A stretch of DNA of 64,000 nt from the NCBI RefSeq assembly GCF_900112335.1, contig NZ_FOLG01000001.1, forward strand, positions 558,001-622,000, read 5' to 3'. The position numbers and the translations under genes are program-made. The first letter of the stretch is position 1. Each line of letters opens with the position of its first letter. Shown here in pieces: positions 9,178 to 18,471 of this stretch. The notes beneath the pieces are model-generated. The model had not been told where the DNA came from. It did no database searches and saw only the letters and a list, made by a program, of their open reading frames with translations. The stretch is from Tropicimonas isoalkanivorans. GTDB lineage: Bacteria; Pseudomonadota; Alphaproteobacteria; Rhodobacterales; Rhodobacteraceae.

Positions 9178-9960
9178 ATGAAAATCGCCACCTTCAACAT
9201 CAACGGCATCAAGGCCCGCCACGCCGCGCTTTGCGACTGGCTGGACGAGGCGCAGCCGGACGTGGCGCTGTTGCAGGAGATCAAGTCGGTGGACGACGGC
9301 TTCCCGCGCGACCTGTTCGAGGACCGCGGCTACAACGTCGAGACACACGGGCAGAAGGGTTTCAACGGGGTGGCGATCCTGTCGAAGCTGCCGCTGGAAG
9401 ACGTGAGCCGTGGCCTGCCGGGGGACGAGGGCGATGAACAGGCCCGGTGGATCGAAGCGACGGTGGTGGGTGAGCAGGCTGCGGTGCGCCTGTGCGGGCT
9501 TTACCTGCCGAACGGCAACCCGGCGCCGGGGCCGAAATACGACTACAAGCTCTCTTGGATGAAGAGATTAGAGGAGCGCGCCAAGGCTCTGTTGTTGCAA
9601 GAGGAACCTGCCATCATGGCGGGCGACTACAACGTGATTCCGCAGGACGGAGACGCAGCCCGCCCGGAGGCCTGGCGCGAGGACGCGCTGGCTCGGCCCG
9701 AAAGCCGGCGGGCGTTCCGCAAGATCATGAATCTTGGCTTCACGGACGCATTCCGCGCACGCACCCAAGGCCCCGGCCACTACACGTTCTGGGACTACCA
9801 GGCCGCGGCCTGGGACCGGAACGACGGTATCCGGATCGACCACCTGCTTCTCACCCCCCAGGCAGCGGATCTGCTCACCGATTGCCGGATCGACAAGGAT
9901 ATCCGCAACCGCCCCAAACCATCGGACCACGTGCCGATCTGGGTGGAGTTGGACGCCTGA
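9178..9960 (+). CDS. xthA: Exodeoxyribonuclease III
   Basis: Base-excision-repair AP endonuclease and 3'-5' exonuclease of 260 residues. Motifs of the EEP fold are clear: MKIATFNINGIKAR at the start, LLQEIKSVDDGFP with the metal-binding Glu, GDYNVIPQDGD, and the C-terminal SDHVPIWVEL with the catalytic Asp-His. The open frame extends upstream to 8701, but only the ATG at 9178 gives the canonical N-terminus. Transcribed alone, divergent from the aminotransferase gene. Confidence 0.95.
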   Translation: MKIATFNINGIKARHAALCDWLDEAQPDVALLQEIKSVDDGFPRDLFEDRGYNVETHGQKGFNGVAILSKLPLEDVSRGLPGDEGDEQARWIEATVVGEQAAVRLCGLYLPNGNPAPGPKYDYKLSWMKRLEERAKALLLQEEPAIMAGDYNVIPQDGDAARPEAWREDALARPESRRAFRKIMNLGFTDAFRARTQGPGHYTFWDYQAAAWDRNDGIRIDHLLLTPQAADLLTDCRIDKDIRNRPKPSDHVPIWVELDA

Positions 9961-10049
9961 AACCGGCGGTCGATTGAAGCCGAACACGCGCCGGCTTCCC
10001 GATGGAGGCCCTCTCCGCCCCAAAACACGCCAAGGTTGTCCATTTTTCG

Positions 10050-10058
10050 TGCTATACT
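10050..10058 (+). promoter_or_regulatory. Possible extended -10 promoter element
   Basis: TGCTATACT matches an extended -10 (TGn-TATACT) about 87 bases before the ATG of the secreted protein gene. No good -35 is at the right distance, which is tolerated for extended -10 promoters. Prediction only. Confidence 0.35.
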
Positions 10059-10144
10059 CCTTTATCGCGACTCGAGCGACGGCCGGAATTGGCTGGCCCA
10101 CGGCCCGCAGCGGCTGGTCGGGACGCGACCAGGGAGGACACCAA

Positions 10145-10732
10145 ATGAAACTCGCAGTAGTTGCGGCCGCCGCCGTGATGACGTTCGGCCTGCCTTGTAC
10201 CGCACAAGCCAATACCGTGGATCTGGACGCCGTCAAAGCGGCGGTGGAGAAATACAAGGACGTCAACGTTGCACTTGCCGACGGCTATATCCCCGACCCG
10301 TCCGGACATTGCGTGACGGCCGCGGCCGAGGGGCTACCCGCGGAATGGGGCGGGATGGGGATCCACTACCTCAACCCGGCGATGCTGGGCATCACGGGGG
10401 ACAAGCCGCGCGTCAATGGCAACGGCACGCACACCGATTGGATGAAACCCGCGATCCTGCTCTATGAGCCGCAGGCAGATGGCTCGCGCGAACTGGTTGG
10501 GGTGGAGAATCTGGTCTGGCAGGCTGCCTGGAAAGAGACCGGCAATGCCGCGCCGGAGATCAACGGCCGCCTCTGGGACGCGATGGCCGACGACCCCAAC
10601 ACCGAAGCCGACGAGGCGCACGGGTTCGAACCTCATTTCGACCAGCATGTCTGGCTGTTCCGAGAGAATCCGGCGGGGGAGTTGATGCCGTTCAACGCGG
10701 CCGTTACCTGCGATCACCAAGCGACGCACTGA
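10145..10732 (+). CDS. Secreted protein of unknown function, 195 aa
   Basis: The N-terminus (MKLAVVAAAAVMTFGLPCTAQA) is a clear Sec signal peptide, so the mature protein of about 173 residues should be periplasmic or secreted. Recognisable blocks are ALADGYIPDPSGHCVTA, GGMGIHYLNPAMLG, PAILLYEP, LVGVENLVW and a His-rich end (EAHGFEPHFDQHVWLF). I have seen this block pattern in uncharacterised bacterial proteins but know no name for it; the several His residues could bind metal, which is inference. GGGAGGACACCAA gives a strong ribosome-binding site. Monocistronic. Confidence 0.8.
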   Translation: MKLAVVAAAAVMTFGLPCTAQANTVDLDAVKAAVEKYKDVNVALADGYIPDPSGHCVTAAAEGLPAEWGGMGIHYLNPAMLGITGDKPRVNGNGTHTDWMKPAILLYEPQADGSRELVGVENLVWQAAWKETGNAAPEINGRLWDAMADDPNTEADEAHGFEPHFDQHVWLFRENPAGELMPFNAAVTCDHQATH

Positions 10733-10806
10733 GCCGCGGCACCCGTCGCCTTCTGTTCCTGCTGTCAGCCGGTTCAGAACGCCGTCCGTGCAGGCTCCAT
10801 GACGTT

Positions 10807-10837
10807 CAAAAGAAATCGGGGCGCCACAAGGCGCCCC
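10807..10837 (-). terminator. Rho-independent terminator for nrdJ
   Basis: On the minus strand GGGGCGCC-TTGT-GGCGCCCC forms a perfect 8-bp stem followed by GATTTCTTTTG. It lies about 130 bases past the nrdJ stop. On the plus strand the same hairpin follows the secreted-protein gene but lacks a T tail there. Confidence 0.65.
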
Positions 10838-10969
10838 AGTCTGGCTTATCAGGCTCAATTGTTTGTACCGCCCGGTTTTCTGCCTGCGGCCTGATCCGCC
10901 GTCGGAGCGAGCGCACTCGCCCCTGAAACCGCGCCCCCCGAAACGGGAAGTAAAGGGGGCGCGAAACCC

Positions 10970-13900
10970 TTAGCTACACCCGCTGGTGCCGCCGCACGTG
11001 TTGCACTTCATGCACGTGCCGTTGCGCACCAGCGTGTAGTTGCCGCACTCGCCGCAGGCCTCGCCCTCGTAGCCCTGCATCCGGGCCTTGGTGCGGCTGT
11101 CCATCGCGGTGACGGCCCCCACGGCGGTGGCGCTGCCGGTCTCCGGCACCAGTGTCTGCAGCGTGGCGAGCGGGTCGCCGGCGGTGCCGAGCGCGGTGCC
11201 CCCGGCCATCGCCTCCACGCCGCCCTGCAGGACGACCAGTTCCTGCGGCAGGCGCTTGCGGAGGTAGCCGGTGGAGGAGATCTGCTTGAGCACCTCCAGC
11301 GACTTGCTGGCCGCCGTCTCGCTCAACTCGGAGATGTTGTTGACCCCCTCGTGGTGATCGCCCCGGCCCAGGTCGTCGAAGGTGTGGCCGGCGGGTTTGA
11401 CGTGGGCGAGGTCCGTCCGGTCGAGGTAGGACACCGCCAGTTCGCGGAAAATGTAGTCCAGGATCGACGTCGCGTTCTTGATGCTGTCGTTGCCCTGCAC
11501 GATGCCCGCAGGCTCGAACTTGGTGAAGGTGAAGGCATCGACGAATTCTTCAAGCGGAACACCGTATTGCAGGCCGACGCTCACCGCGATTGCGAAGTTG
11601 TTCATCATCGCCCGGAAGCCCGCGCCTTCCTTGTGCATGTCGATGAAGATCTCGCCCAGGGACCCGTCGGCGTATTCGCCGGTGCGCAGGTAGACCTTGT
11701 GCCCGCCCACGTTCGCCTTTTGGGTGTAACCCTTCCGGCGCTCCGGCATTTTCTCCCGGTGGGAGCGGACGATCTCCTTGACGATCACCTTCTCTATGAT
11801 CTTCTCGGCCAGCACCTCGGCTTTTTCCTGTGGCGTGCCGGATTCCAGGATCTCCTGCGCCTCCTCGTCGTCTTCGACGAGGGCCGCGGCAAGCGGCTGG
11901 CTCAGCTTGGAACCGTCGCGGTAGAGCGCGTTGGCCTTGGTGCCCAGCGACCAGCTCAGCTCATAGGCCTTTTGGCAGTCCTCGATGGTCGCGTCGTTGG
12001 GCATGTTGATCGTCTTGGAGATCGCGCCCGAGATGAAGCTCTGTGCCGCCGCCATCATCTTGATGTGGCTCTCGACCGACAGGAACCGCTTGCCCTTTTT
12101 CCCGCAGGGGTTGGCGCAATCGAAGATCGCGTAGTGTTCTTCGCGCAGGTGCGGCGCGCCTTCCAGCGTCATCGTCCCGCAAACATGGTCGTTGGCGGCG
12201 TCGATCTGCGCCTTGGTGAAGCCGAGATCGGTCAGCATGTCGTAGCCGGGATCGTTCAGCTTCTCGGCAGGGATGCCGAGCACGTCGGTGCAGAATTCCG
12301 CGCCCAGCGTCCACTGGTTGAACACGAAGCGGATGTCGAAGGCCGAGGGCAGCGCAGCCTCGATCTTGTCGATCTCGGCCTGGCTGAAGCCGTTGCCCGC
12401 CAGCGAGGTGTGATTGATGCCGGGCGCGTTGCCGAGGGTGCCGTGACCCACGGCGTAGGAGATGATCTCCTCGGTCTGGGAGGAGCTGTATCCCAGCTTC
12501 TCCAGCGCGGCCGGCACGGAGCGGTTGATGATCTTGAAGTATCCGCCCCCGGCGAGCTTCTTGAACTTCACCAGCGCGAAGTCAGGCTCGATGCCGGTGG
12601 TGTCGCAATCCATCACCAGCCCGATCGTGCCCGTCGGCGCGATCACCGTGGCCTGCGCATTGCGGAAGCCATTGCGCTCGCCCAGTCGAAGCGCCTCGTC
12701 CCAGGCGTTCATGGCAAGCTGGTTCAGGGTCTTGTCGGGGTTGGACTCCTGATCCAGCGCGACCGGCTTCACAGCCAGCGCCTCGTAGCCGTCGGTGTGG
12801 CCGTGGGCGGCGTTGCGGTGGTTTCGGATGACCCGCAGCATGTGCTTGGCGTTACGCTCGTAGCCCGCGAAGGGGCCAAGCTCGCCGGCGACCTCGGCGG
12901 AGGTCGCATAGGCAACACCGGTCATCAGCGCGGTCAGCGCACCGCAGAGCGCCCGGCCCTCCTTGGAGTCGTAGGAGTAGCCCATGTTCATCAGCAGGCC
13001 GCCGATATTGGCATAGCCGAGACCCAGCGTCCGGAAGTCGTAGGAGAGCTGCGCGATTTCCTTCGACGGGAACTGCGCCATCGTCACCGAGATTTCCAGC
13101 GTCAGGGTCCACAGCCGCGTGGCGTGCATGTAGTCCTCGGCCTGGAACGCGCCTTCCTTCAGGAAGGTCAGCAGGTTCATCGAGGCCAGGTTGCAGGCCG
13201 TATCGTCGAGGAACATGTACTCCGAGCACGGATTGGAGCCGCGGATTTCGCCGTCATCCGGGCAGGTGTGCCAGGCATTCACCGTGTCATGGAACTGGAT
13301 GCCCGGATCGGCGCAGGCCCAGGCCGCGTGGCCGATCTGCTCCCACAGGTCTCGGGCCTTGATGGTCTTGGCCACCTTGCCGTCGGTGCGGCGGAGCAAC
13401 TCCCAGTCGGCGTCGTCGCGGACAGCCTGCAGGAAGGCGTCCGTGACGCGGACTGAGTTGTTGGAATTCTGCCCCGAAACCGTGTTGTAGGCTTCGCTGT
13501 CCCAATCCGTGTCGTAGGTCGGGAACTCGATCGAGGTATAGCCCTGACGCGCGTACTGGAGAACGCGGTTGACATAGGTCTCGGGGATGGCGACCTTCTT
13601 CGCCGCTCTTATTGCACCCTTGAGGGCGGAATTCTTCTTCGGGTCGGTCGCGCCTTCGATTGCGCCGTCCCACTGCCCGATAGCCGCGAAGATCTCGTTG
13701 AGTTTCGCCTCGTGCATCTTGGAGCCCGCGACGATACTGGCGACCTTCTGCTCTTCCTTCACCTTCCAGTTGATGAATTCTTCGATGTCCGGGTGATCAG
13801 CGTCGCAGATCACCATCTTGGCCGCGCGGCGCGTCGTGCCGCCCGATTTGATCGCGCCGGCAGCCCGGTCGCCAATCCGCAGGAAGCCCATCAGGCCGGA

Positions 13901-14653
13901 GGATTTGCCGCCGCCCGACAGGGCTTCGCCTTCGGCCCTGAGCGACGAGAAGTTCGTGCCCGTCCCAGAGCCGTATTTGAACAGACGCGCCTCGCGGACC
14001 CAGAGGTCCATGATCCCGCCGTCGCCCACCAGATCGTCTGCGACCGACTGGATGAAGCAGGCATGGGGCTGCGGGTGTTCGTAGGCGCTGGAAGAACGAG
14101 TCAGCTTGCCGGACGCGTGGTCGACGTAATAGTGGCCCTGGCTCGGACCGTCGATGCCATAAGCCCAGTGCAGACCGGTGTTGAACCACTGCGGGCTGTT
14201 CGGGGCGGCCCGCTGGGTGGCGAGCATGTGGCGCATCTCGTCGTAATAGGCGCGGGCATCTTCCTCGGCGGTGAAGTATCCGCCTTTCCAGCCCCAATAG
14301 GCCCAGGCGCCGGCCATGCGGTCGAACACCTGCCGCGCGGAGGTCTCGCCGCCGAAGCGCTCCTCTTCCGGCAACTCCGCCAGCGCCTTCTCGTCGGGCA
14401 CGGACCGCCAGAGGAACTCCGGCACACCCTTTTCCTTGACCCTGCGCAGGCGGGCCGCGACGCCGGCTTTGCGGAAGTATTTCTGGGCGATCACGTCGCT
14501 GGCGACCTGGCTCCAGCTTGCAGGAACGTCGATGCCTTCCAGGTTGAACACAACTCTGCCGTCCGGGTTGCGGATTTCCGAAGTGGTCGTGGCAAATGCC
14601 AGCCCGTCGTACGCGTCTTTCCCGGCGGTGGTGAACTTCCTGTCGATTTTCAT
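10970..14653 (-). CDS. nrdJ: Vitamin B12-dependent (class II) ribonucleotide reductase
   Basis: Reduces ribonucleotides to deoxyribonucleotides using adenosylcobalamin as radical source. The 1227-residue size is that of the large class II form. Visible landmarks are PHACFIQSV (first active-site Cys), [16 protein letters not shown], the N-x-C-x-E catalytic loop [10 protein letters not shown] near 475, and [20 protein letters not shown]. The C-terminus carries a CxxC-type cluster ([19 protein letters not shown]) typical of the redox tail. The frame is open to 14863, but the ATG at 14653 gives the standard MKIDRKFT start. Tandem NrdR-like boxes lie 206-254 bases upstream. Confidence 0.96.
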   Translation of the reverse strand: MKIDRKFTTAGKDAYDGLAFATTTSEIRNPDGRVVFNLEGIDVPASWSQVASDVIAQKYFRKAGVAARLRRVKEKGVPEFLWRSVPDEKALAELPEEERFGGETSARQVFDRMAGAWAYWGWKGGYFTAEEDARAYYDEMRHMLATQRAAPNSPQWFNTGLHWAYGIDGPSQGHYYVDHASGKLTRSSSAYEHPQPHACFIQSVADDLVGDGGIMDLWVREARLFKYGSGTGTNFSSLRAEGEALSGGGKSSGLMGFLRIGDRAAGAIKSGGTTRRAAKMVICDADHPDIEEFINWKVKEEQKVASIVAGSKMHEAKLNEIFAAIGQWDGAIEGATDPKKNSALKGAIRAAKKVAIPETYVNRVLQYARQGYTSIEFPTYDTDWDSEAYNTVSGQNSNNSVRVTDAFLQAVRDDADWELLRRTDGKVAKTIKARDLWEQIGHAAWACADPGIQFHDTVNAWHTCPDDGEIRGSNPCSEYMFLDDTACNLASMNLLTFLKEGAFQAEDYMHATRLWTLTLEISVTMAQFPSKEIAQLSYDFRTLGLGYANIGGLLMNMGYSYDSKEGRALCGALTALMTGVAYATSAEVAGELGPFAGYERNAKHMLRVIRNHRNAAHGHTDGYEALAVKPVALDQESNPDKTLNQLAMNAWDEALRLGERNGFRNAQATVIAPTGTIGLVMDCDTTGIEPDFALVKFKKLAGGGYFKIINRSVPAALEKLGYSSSQTEEIISYAVGHGTLGNAPGINHTSLAGNGFSQAEIDKIEAALPSAFDIRFVFNQWTLGAEFCTDVLGIPAEKLNDPGYDMLTDLGFTKAQIDAANDHVCGTMTLEGAPHLREEHYAIFDCANPCGKKGKRFLSVESHIKMMAAAQSFISGAISKTINMPNDATIEDCQKAYELSWSLGTKANALYRDGSKLSQPLAAALVEDDEEAQEILESGTPQEKAEVLAEKIIEKVIVKEIVRSHREKMPERRKGYTQKANVGGHKVYLRTGEYADGSLGEIFIDMHKEGAGFRAMMNNFAIAVSVGLQYGVPLEEFVDAFTFTKFEPAGIVQGNDSIKNATSILDYIFRELAVSYLDRTDLAHVKPAGHTFDDLGRGDHHEGVNNISELSETAASKSLEVLKQISSTGYLRKRLPQELVVLQGGVEAMAGGTALGTAGDPLATLQTLVPETGSATAVGAVTAMDSRTKARMQGYEGEACGECGNYTLVRNGTCMKCNTCGGTSGCS

Positions 14654-14768
14654 GGTCTCGATGCCCCGTGCGCTTTGCCCGCCCCTGCCGGCGGTACGTT
14701 CCGTTTTTTCGGTTCGTGGTGCGCGGCCTTCCCTGCCGCGACCGTCTTCCGCGATCCGGGGCGCAAAA

Positions 14769-14781
14769 GGGAACCGTTCCC
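14769..14781 (-). promoter_or_regulatory. Hairpin in the nrdJ leader, attenuator-like
   Basis: GGGAACGGTTCCC on the minus strand is a near-perfect inverted repeat followed at once by TTTTGCG, inside the stretch between the NrdR-like boxes and the nrdJ start. It could act as a weak intrinsic terminator in the leader. No B12-riboswitch box was found around it. Confidence 0.3.
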
Positions 14782-14859
14782 CCAGTTGACGGGGGCCAGA
14801 TCTAGGGTCGGCGCAGAGCCGCCCGACTGTCCGGGTTATTGTCCCTCTCGCAACCGGCG

Positions 14860-14907
14860 CCACTATATGTTGTGGCCTTCTCGGTTCGCCCCCACAATCT
14901 GACGTAG
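14860..14907 (-). promoter_or_regulatory. Tandem NrdR-like boxes upstream of nrdJ
   Basis: CCACTATATGTTGTGG (14860-14875) matches the NrdR consensus acaCwATATATwGtgt at 13 of 16 positions. A second, weaker copy CCACAATCTGACGTAG (14892-14907; 9 of 16) starts exactly 32 bases further, the three-turn spacing typical of paired NrdR boxes. NrdR is the zinc/ATP-cone repressor of ribonucleotide reductase genes; it is not encoded here. The position implies an nrdJ transcript with a leader of roughly 200 bases. Confidence 0.65.
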
Positions 14908-15383
14908 ATGGGCCTATCAGGTCAACGCTAAAATTGCCGCTTTAAGCTGGAAGTTTGTCTTGACCGGCGCATTGTTTTTGACCCCCACCCGTCAGCGGGC
15001 GATTCCTTCGTTAACGCGGCCTCGCCACTACCAGTGGCCTGTCACCGCATACAGCCAACAAAATATGGGAGCGGGGCGTCTTAGTGGCGAATGCTCTCCA
15101 GAGGGGCGCCCGAGAGGTATCCCAAGGGCGCTCCACAAGCGACATGATCGTCGCGACGAAATGGCAACACCAGATGTAGTGCCCGCCAGGCCAGACCCGA
15201 TCGCGATTGGCGCCGCGCCAGTCGGAGGCATCCTCGGCCGCAATGTGCTTGGCAGGTCGTCAAATCAAGCACTTCGGCACAGCGTCCGCCCCCGTCCGAC
15301 CAGAGGCGGTCCGAGTCGAACCTATACCGAATCGGACGACTCACCTCCCGGCACGGGCAAACAGGCTCGGACGAAGGAAAAGA
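14908..15383. other. Gene-less stretch between nrdJ control region and tRNA-Pro
   Basis: No open frame here has the codon pattern or motifs of a protein gene. The 105-codon minus frame at 15081-15398 runs into the tRNA and looks like chance. The stretch should hold the distal nrdJ control region and the 3' trailer of the tRNA; just after the tRNA the minus strand reads TCTTTTCC. Confidence 0.5.
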
Positions 15384-15460
15384 TGGTCGGGACGGCAAGA
15401 TTCGAACTTGCGGCCTTCGGTACCCAAAACCGACGCGCTACCAGGCTGCGCTACGCCCCG
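15384..15460 (-). tRNA. tRNA-Pro, anticodon UGG
   Basis: Reading the minus strand gives a 77-base cloverleaf. The acceptor stem is CGGGGCG paired with CGTCCCG (one G-T), followed by A73 and an encoded CCA at 15386-15384. The anticodon stem TCGGT/ACCGA encloses TTTGGGT, so positions 34-36 are TGG, which reads proline CCN codons. The T arm holds the GTTCGAATC motif. Confidence 0.97.
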
Positions 15461-15723
15461 ACACATGCCCCTGCGCCGGACGGCGGCGCGTGGCGGCCCG
15501 GTCCGGACGGCCCCATGCGGGCCCGTCTTGAAACCGGTCTGAGCCGTCTATGCGCAAGCGGAGAAAAATGCAAAGTCGTTTTTGCGCGGCGGGTCCTTTC
15601 ACAGTCCCACGGTCGGGCCGCGCGGCGTATCCGCCCGAACTGCCCTTTCCGGTTATTTCCCCCGGCCGGTTGCACTATCGTTTTGGCAGGATAGAACCTG
15701 CCCCAGGCAACAAAGGCATTGAA

Positions 15724-17145
15724 ATGATACACCCCGTTATCCTCTGCGGCGGATCCGGAACCCGTCTCTGGCCCGCGTCCCGCAAGGCATACCCCAAACA
15801 GTTCGCGCGCCTGATCGGAGACAGCAGTCTTTACCAGGCCACCCTTCGGCGGCTGACCGGCCCCCGCTTCACCCGCCCACTCGTCATGACAAACGAGGAC
15901 TTTCGGTTCCTCGCCTCCCAACAGGCGGTGTCCACGGGCCTGTCGGACGCGAAGGTGGTGGTCGAACCCGCGCTGCGCGACACCGGCCCCGCGATCCTGG
16001 TGGCCGCACTGATGGTTGCGGAAGAGGACGGCGAAGACGCGCTGATGCTGGTCGCGCCGTCGGACCACATCATCAACGACGCAGAGGCCTTCCTTCAGGC
16101 CGTGGACGCCGGCGCGACCGCTGCCGAAGGGGGGGCGCTGGTCACGTTCGGCATCACCCCCGACCGGCCGGAAACCGGCTATGGCTACCTTGAGCTGACC
16201 CGCAAACCCGATGGAGACGGCGTCGCCATTCCGCTCGCCAGTTTCCGCGAAAAGCCCGACGAGGAAACCGCGGAGCGCTTCGTGGCCGCGGGCAATTACC
16301 TTTGGAACGGCGGCATCTTCCTGTTCCGCGCCAAGGATGTGATCGCGGCGTTCGAGGCGAACGCGCCAGATCTCATGGCCCCTGCCCGCGCCGCGCTGAA
16401 GGACGGCAAGGAGGACCTCAACCTCTTCCGCCTGGACGCGGAGTCCTATGGGGATTGCCCATCCATTTCCTTCGACTATGCGGTGATGGAAAAGGCATCC
16501 AATGTCACCACGGTGCCGCTGGATTGCGAATGGTCGGACCTTGGCGCCTGGGACGCGCTCTGGCAGGCCGAGCGCCCCGACGACGACGGCCTCGCCACCC
16601 GGGGGCCGGTGACGGCCATCGACTGCCGGGACAGCTACCTGCGGTCCGAAAGCGGCGGCATGCGGCTGGTCGGCCTTGGGCTCGACGGCGTGGTCGCGGT
16701 GGCGATGCCGGACGCGGTTCTGGTGGCGGACAAGGCGCGCACCCAGGAGGTCAAGGAACTGGTCACGACCCTGCGGGAGGCCAACGTCACCCAGGCCGAC
16801 GACTATCCGCGCCACCATCGCCCGTGGGGCTGGTACGAAACTCTTTGCATTGACGACCGCTTCCAGGTGAAGCGGATCATGGTTCGGCCGGGCGGCACGC
16901 TCAGCCTGCAAAGCCACCACCACCGGTCCGAGCACTGGATCGTGGTGTCCGGCACGGCGGAGGTGACCGTTGGCGAGGACGTGAAGCTCGTGACGGAGAA
17001 CCAGTCGGTCTACATCCCGCTGGGAACGGTCCACCGCATGGCGAATCCCGGCAAGTTGCCGATGTATCTCATCGAGGTGCAGACCGGCTCCTATCTCGGG
17101 GAGGACGACATCGTCCGCTACGAGGACGTCTACGGGCGGAGCTGA
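15724..17145 (+). CDS. manC: Mannose-1-phosphate guanylyltransferase / mannose-6-phosphate isomerase
   Basis: Makes GDP-mannose for surface polysaccharides. The 473 residues hold an N-terminal nucleotidyltransferase (ILCGGSGTRLWPASRKAYPK at 6-25, the sugar-nucleotide loop; FREKPDEETAERF near 177) and a C-terminal cupin-type isomerase domain (GGTLSLQSHHHRSEHWIVVS near 396). This is the bifunctional type II layout (ManC/AlgA/CpsB). The frame is open from 15550, but the family N-terminus starts at the ATG at 15724. No phosphomannomutase or exopolysaccharide cluster is adjacent. Confidence 0.93.
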   Translation: MIHPVILCGGSGTRLWPASRKAYPKQFARLIGDSSLYQATLRRLTGPRFTRPLVMTNEDFRFLASQQAVSTGLSDAKVVVEPALRDTGPAILVAALMVAEEDGEDALMLVAPSDHIINDAEAFLQAVDAGATAAEGGALVTFGITPDRPETGYGYLELTRKPDGDGVAIPLASFREKPDEETAERFVAAGNYLWNGGIFLFRAKDVIAAFEANAPDLMAPARAALKDGKEDLNLFRLDAESYGDCPSISFDYAVMEKASNVTTVPLDCEWSDLGAWDALWQAERPDDDGLATRGPVTAIDCRDSYLRSESGGMRLVGLGLDGVVAVAMPDAVLVADKARTQEVKELVTTLREANVTQADDYPRHHRPWGWYETLCIDDRFQVKRIMVRPGGTLSLQSHHHRSEHWIVVSGTAEVTVGEDVKLVTENQSVYIPLGTVHRMANPGKLPMYLIEVQTGSYLGEDDIVRYEDVYGRS

Positions 17146-17220
17146 GCGCAGGCTGGCGGCGCTCTTTCGGGCGTCGTCGTGCCCTTTTTGTCACGTCGCG
17201 CGTCGCGGGGGATCACCGGA

Positions 17221-17700
17221 TCAGTCGGAACAGGCCCACGCGGCATCATCCCCGAGCGCCGGATGACGCAGTTCCGAGCCGGGTCCGATTCCCATCGCTT
17301 CGGCCAGTCCGCCGTTGATTTCCAGCACCGCGACCACGCCCGGCCCACCGTCGATTGGCGTCAGGTCCCCCGGCACGGCCTGCGACCGCACGCGCGTCAC
17401 GACCCCTCGGGCGTCCGCGAAAATCATATCCAGTGGAATGAGCGTGTTCTTCATCCAGAACTGAACGCGCTGTGGCTGGGGGTAGATGAAGAGCATCCCG
17501 GCCGAGCGCGGCAGGGATTCGCGGAACATCAGCCCTTCGGCGCGTTCCCCGGTGTCGTCGGCAACCTCCACCGAAAATCGCGCGCTGCCCCAGTCGCCGC
17601 GCAGGTCGACCTGATCTTCCGCACAGGTCGCCGCCGCCAGCGATGGCGCCAGAGTTGCGAGAGCCGCAAACACGACTGCCTTCACGGTGTGCACCGTCAT
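17221..17700 (-). CDS. DUF192 domain secreted protein
   Basis: A 159-residue protein with a signal peptide (TVKAVVFAALATLAPSLAAA) and a DUF192 domain, recognised by GLMFRESLPRSAGMLFIYP, FWMKNTLIPLDMIF and VLEINGGLAEAMGI. The biochemical role of DUF192 is not established. Its ATG overlaps the stop of the cold-shock gene (ATGA, 17698-17702 on the plus strand), so the two are translationally coupled. I recall this pairing as common in Rhodobacterales. Confidence 0.9.
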   Translation of the reverse strand: MTVHTVKAVVFAALATLAPSLAAATCAEDQVDLRGDWGSARFSVEVADDTGERAEGLMFRESLPRSAGMLFIYPQPQRVQFWMKNTLIPLDMIFADARGVVTRVRSQAVPGDLTPIDGGPGVVAVLEINGGLAEAMGIGPGSELRHPALGDDAAWACSD

Positions 17701-18239
17701 CACATTTCCCGGTGAATGGCCCGTTCCCAAGCGGCGACCTCGATCGCCATCCGGCCGCGGCGTCCATCGACGACACGCAGGCCGATCGCCTCTCCCGGCT
17801 GCAGATCGGCCAGACCGGACCGGCGCAGAACTTCGATATGGACGAAGATATCTTCGGACCGTCCAAAGATGTTTGCGAAGCCGAAGCCCTTGCCCTTATC
17901 GAACCATTTCACCCGCGCAGGCTCCAGCGGCAGGGCCGCAATCTCCTCCGGGGAAATGGCGGCGGCATCTTCCAGCGGCGGGCCGGAGGCCTCGTCGGGC
18001 GGTGTAATCGTCACCACCTCGACCGCCTGCATGCCGCGCGCGGTCTGCTGGACGAGAATTTCAATTGCGGCACCGTCGGCCACCGATGACTGGCCGAAGT
18101 TCCGCAGGACGTTGGCATGCAACAGAATATCGGGGCCGCCTTCCTCGGCGACAACGAAGCCAAACCCCTTGGCAGGGTCGAACCACTTAACCCGGCCTTT
18201 AACGTGCCGTGTATTTGTTGTTTCGTCTCTCGTGGTCAC
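17700..18239 (-). CDS. Double cold-shock-domain protein
   Basis: Nucleic-acid-binding protein with two CspA-type domains. Domain 1 has GRVKWFDPAKGFGFVV (RNP1) and DILLHANVL (RNP2). Domain 2 has ARVKWFDKGKGFGFAN and DIFVHIEVL. An acidic Pro-rich linker (DEASGPPLEDAAAISPEE) joins them. The start is uncertain: a TTG at 18290 gives a 196-residue form with a poorly supported leader, while the GTG at 18239 has GAAGG about 10 bases upstream and begins shortly before the first domain. Likely an RNA chaperone or transcription-termination modulator, by analogy. Confidence 0.88.
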   Translation of the reverse strand: MTTRDETTNTRHVKGRVKWFDPAKGFGFVVAEEGGPDILLHANVLRNFGQSSVADGAAIEILVQQTARGMQAVEVVTITPPDEASGPPLEDAAAISPEEIAALPLEPARVKWFDKGKGFGFANIFGRSEDIFVHIEVLRRSGLADLQPGEAIGLRVVDGRRGRMAIEVAAWERAIHREM

Positions 18240-18332
18240 CGCTGGGACACCTTCGAACTCTGCCAATCTGGGCGCTTCTCTCGTTTCCAACCCAACAATG
18301 AAATCCTATACCCTTAAATCAACGGAGGAGTA

Positions 18333-18363
18333 CGAAAACACAAAAACCTCCGAGGATTTTGTG
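18333..18363 (-). terminator. Rho-independent terminator for pdxH
   Basis: On the minus strand CACAAAA-TCCTCGGAGGT-TTTTGTG forms a long stem with an inner CCT/AGG pairing, followed by TTTTCG. It lies about 110 bases after the pdxH stop and upstream of the cold-shock gene, in an unusually AT-rich 180-base stretch. Confidence 0.6.
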
Positions 18364-18471
18364 CTTATGGCATCACTCTAATCGTTTCAAGCTTTGGTCC
18401 TTGTTTGAACGCAAATGCCTTGAAGTAGCCATAATGCTTAAAGAAAAGGTGCCTTTTTAGACATGTCGCCG

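Noticed and set aside
11351-13456. 701-codon open frame opposite nrdJ
   Set aside because: It lies wholly antisense to a certain gene. GC-rich codon bias produces long shadow frames, and the translation has no family motif.
14654-14860. Cobalamin riboswitch in the nrdJ leader
   Set aside because: No B12-box (GCCACTG) or the usual core was found on the minus strand; only a simple hairpin.
15081-15398. 105-codon minus-strand frame before nrdJ
   Set aside because: It runs across the 3' end of tRNA-Pro, has no ribosome-binding site or motif and shows no coding bias.
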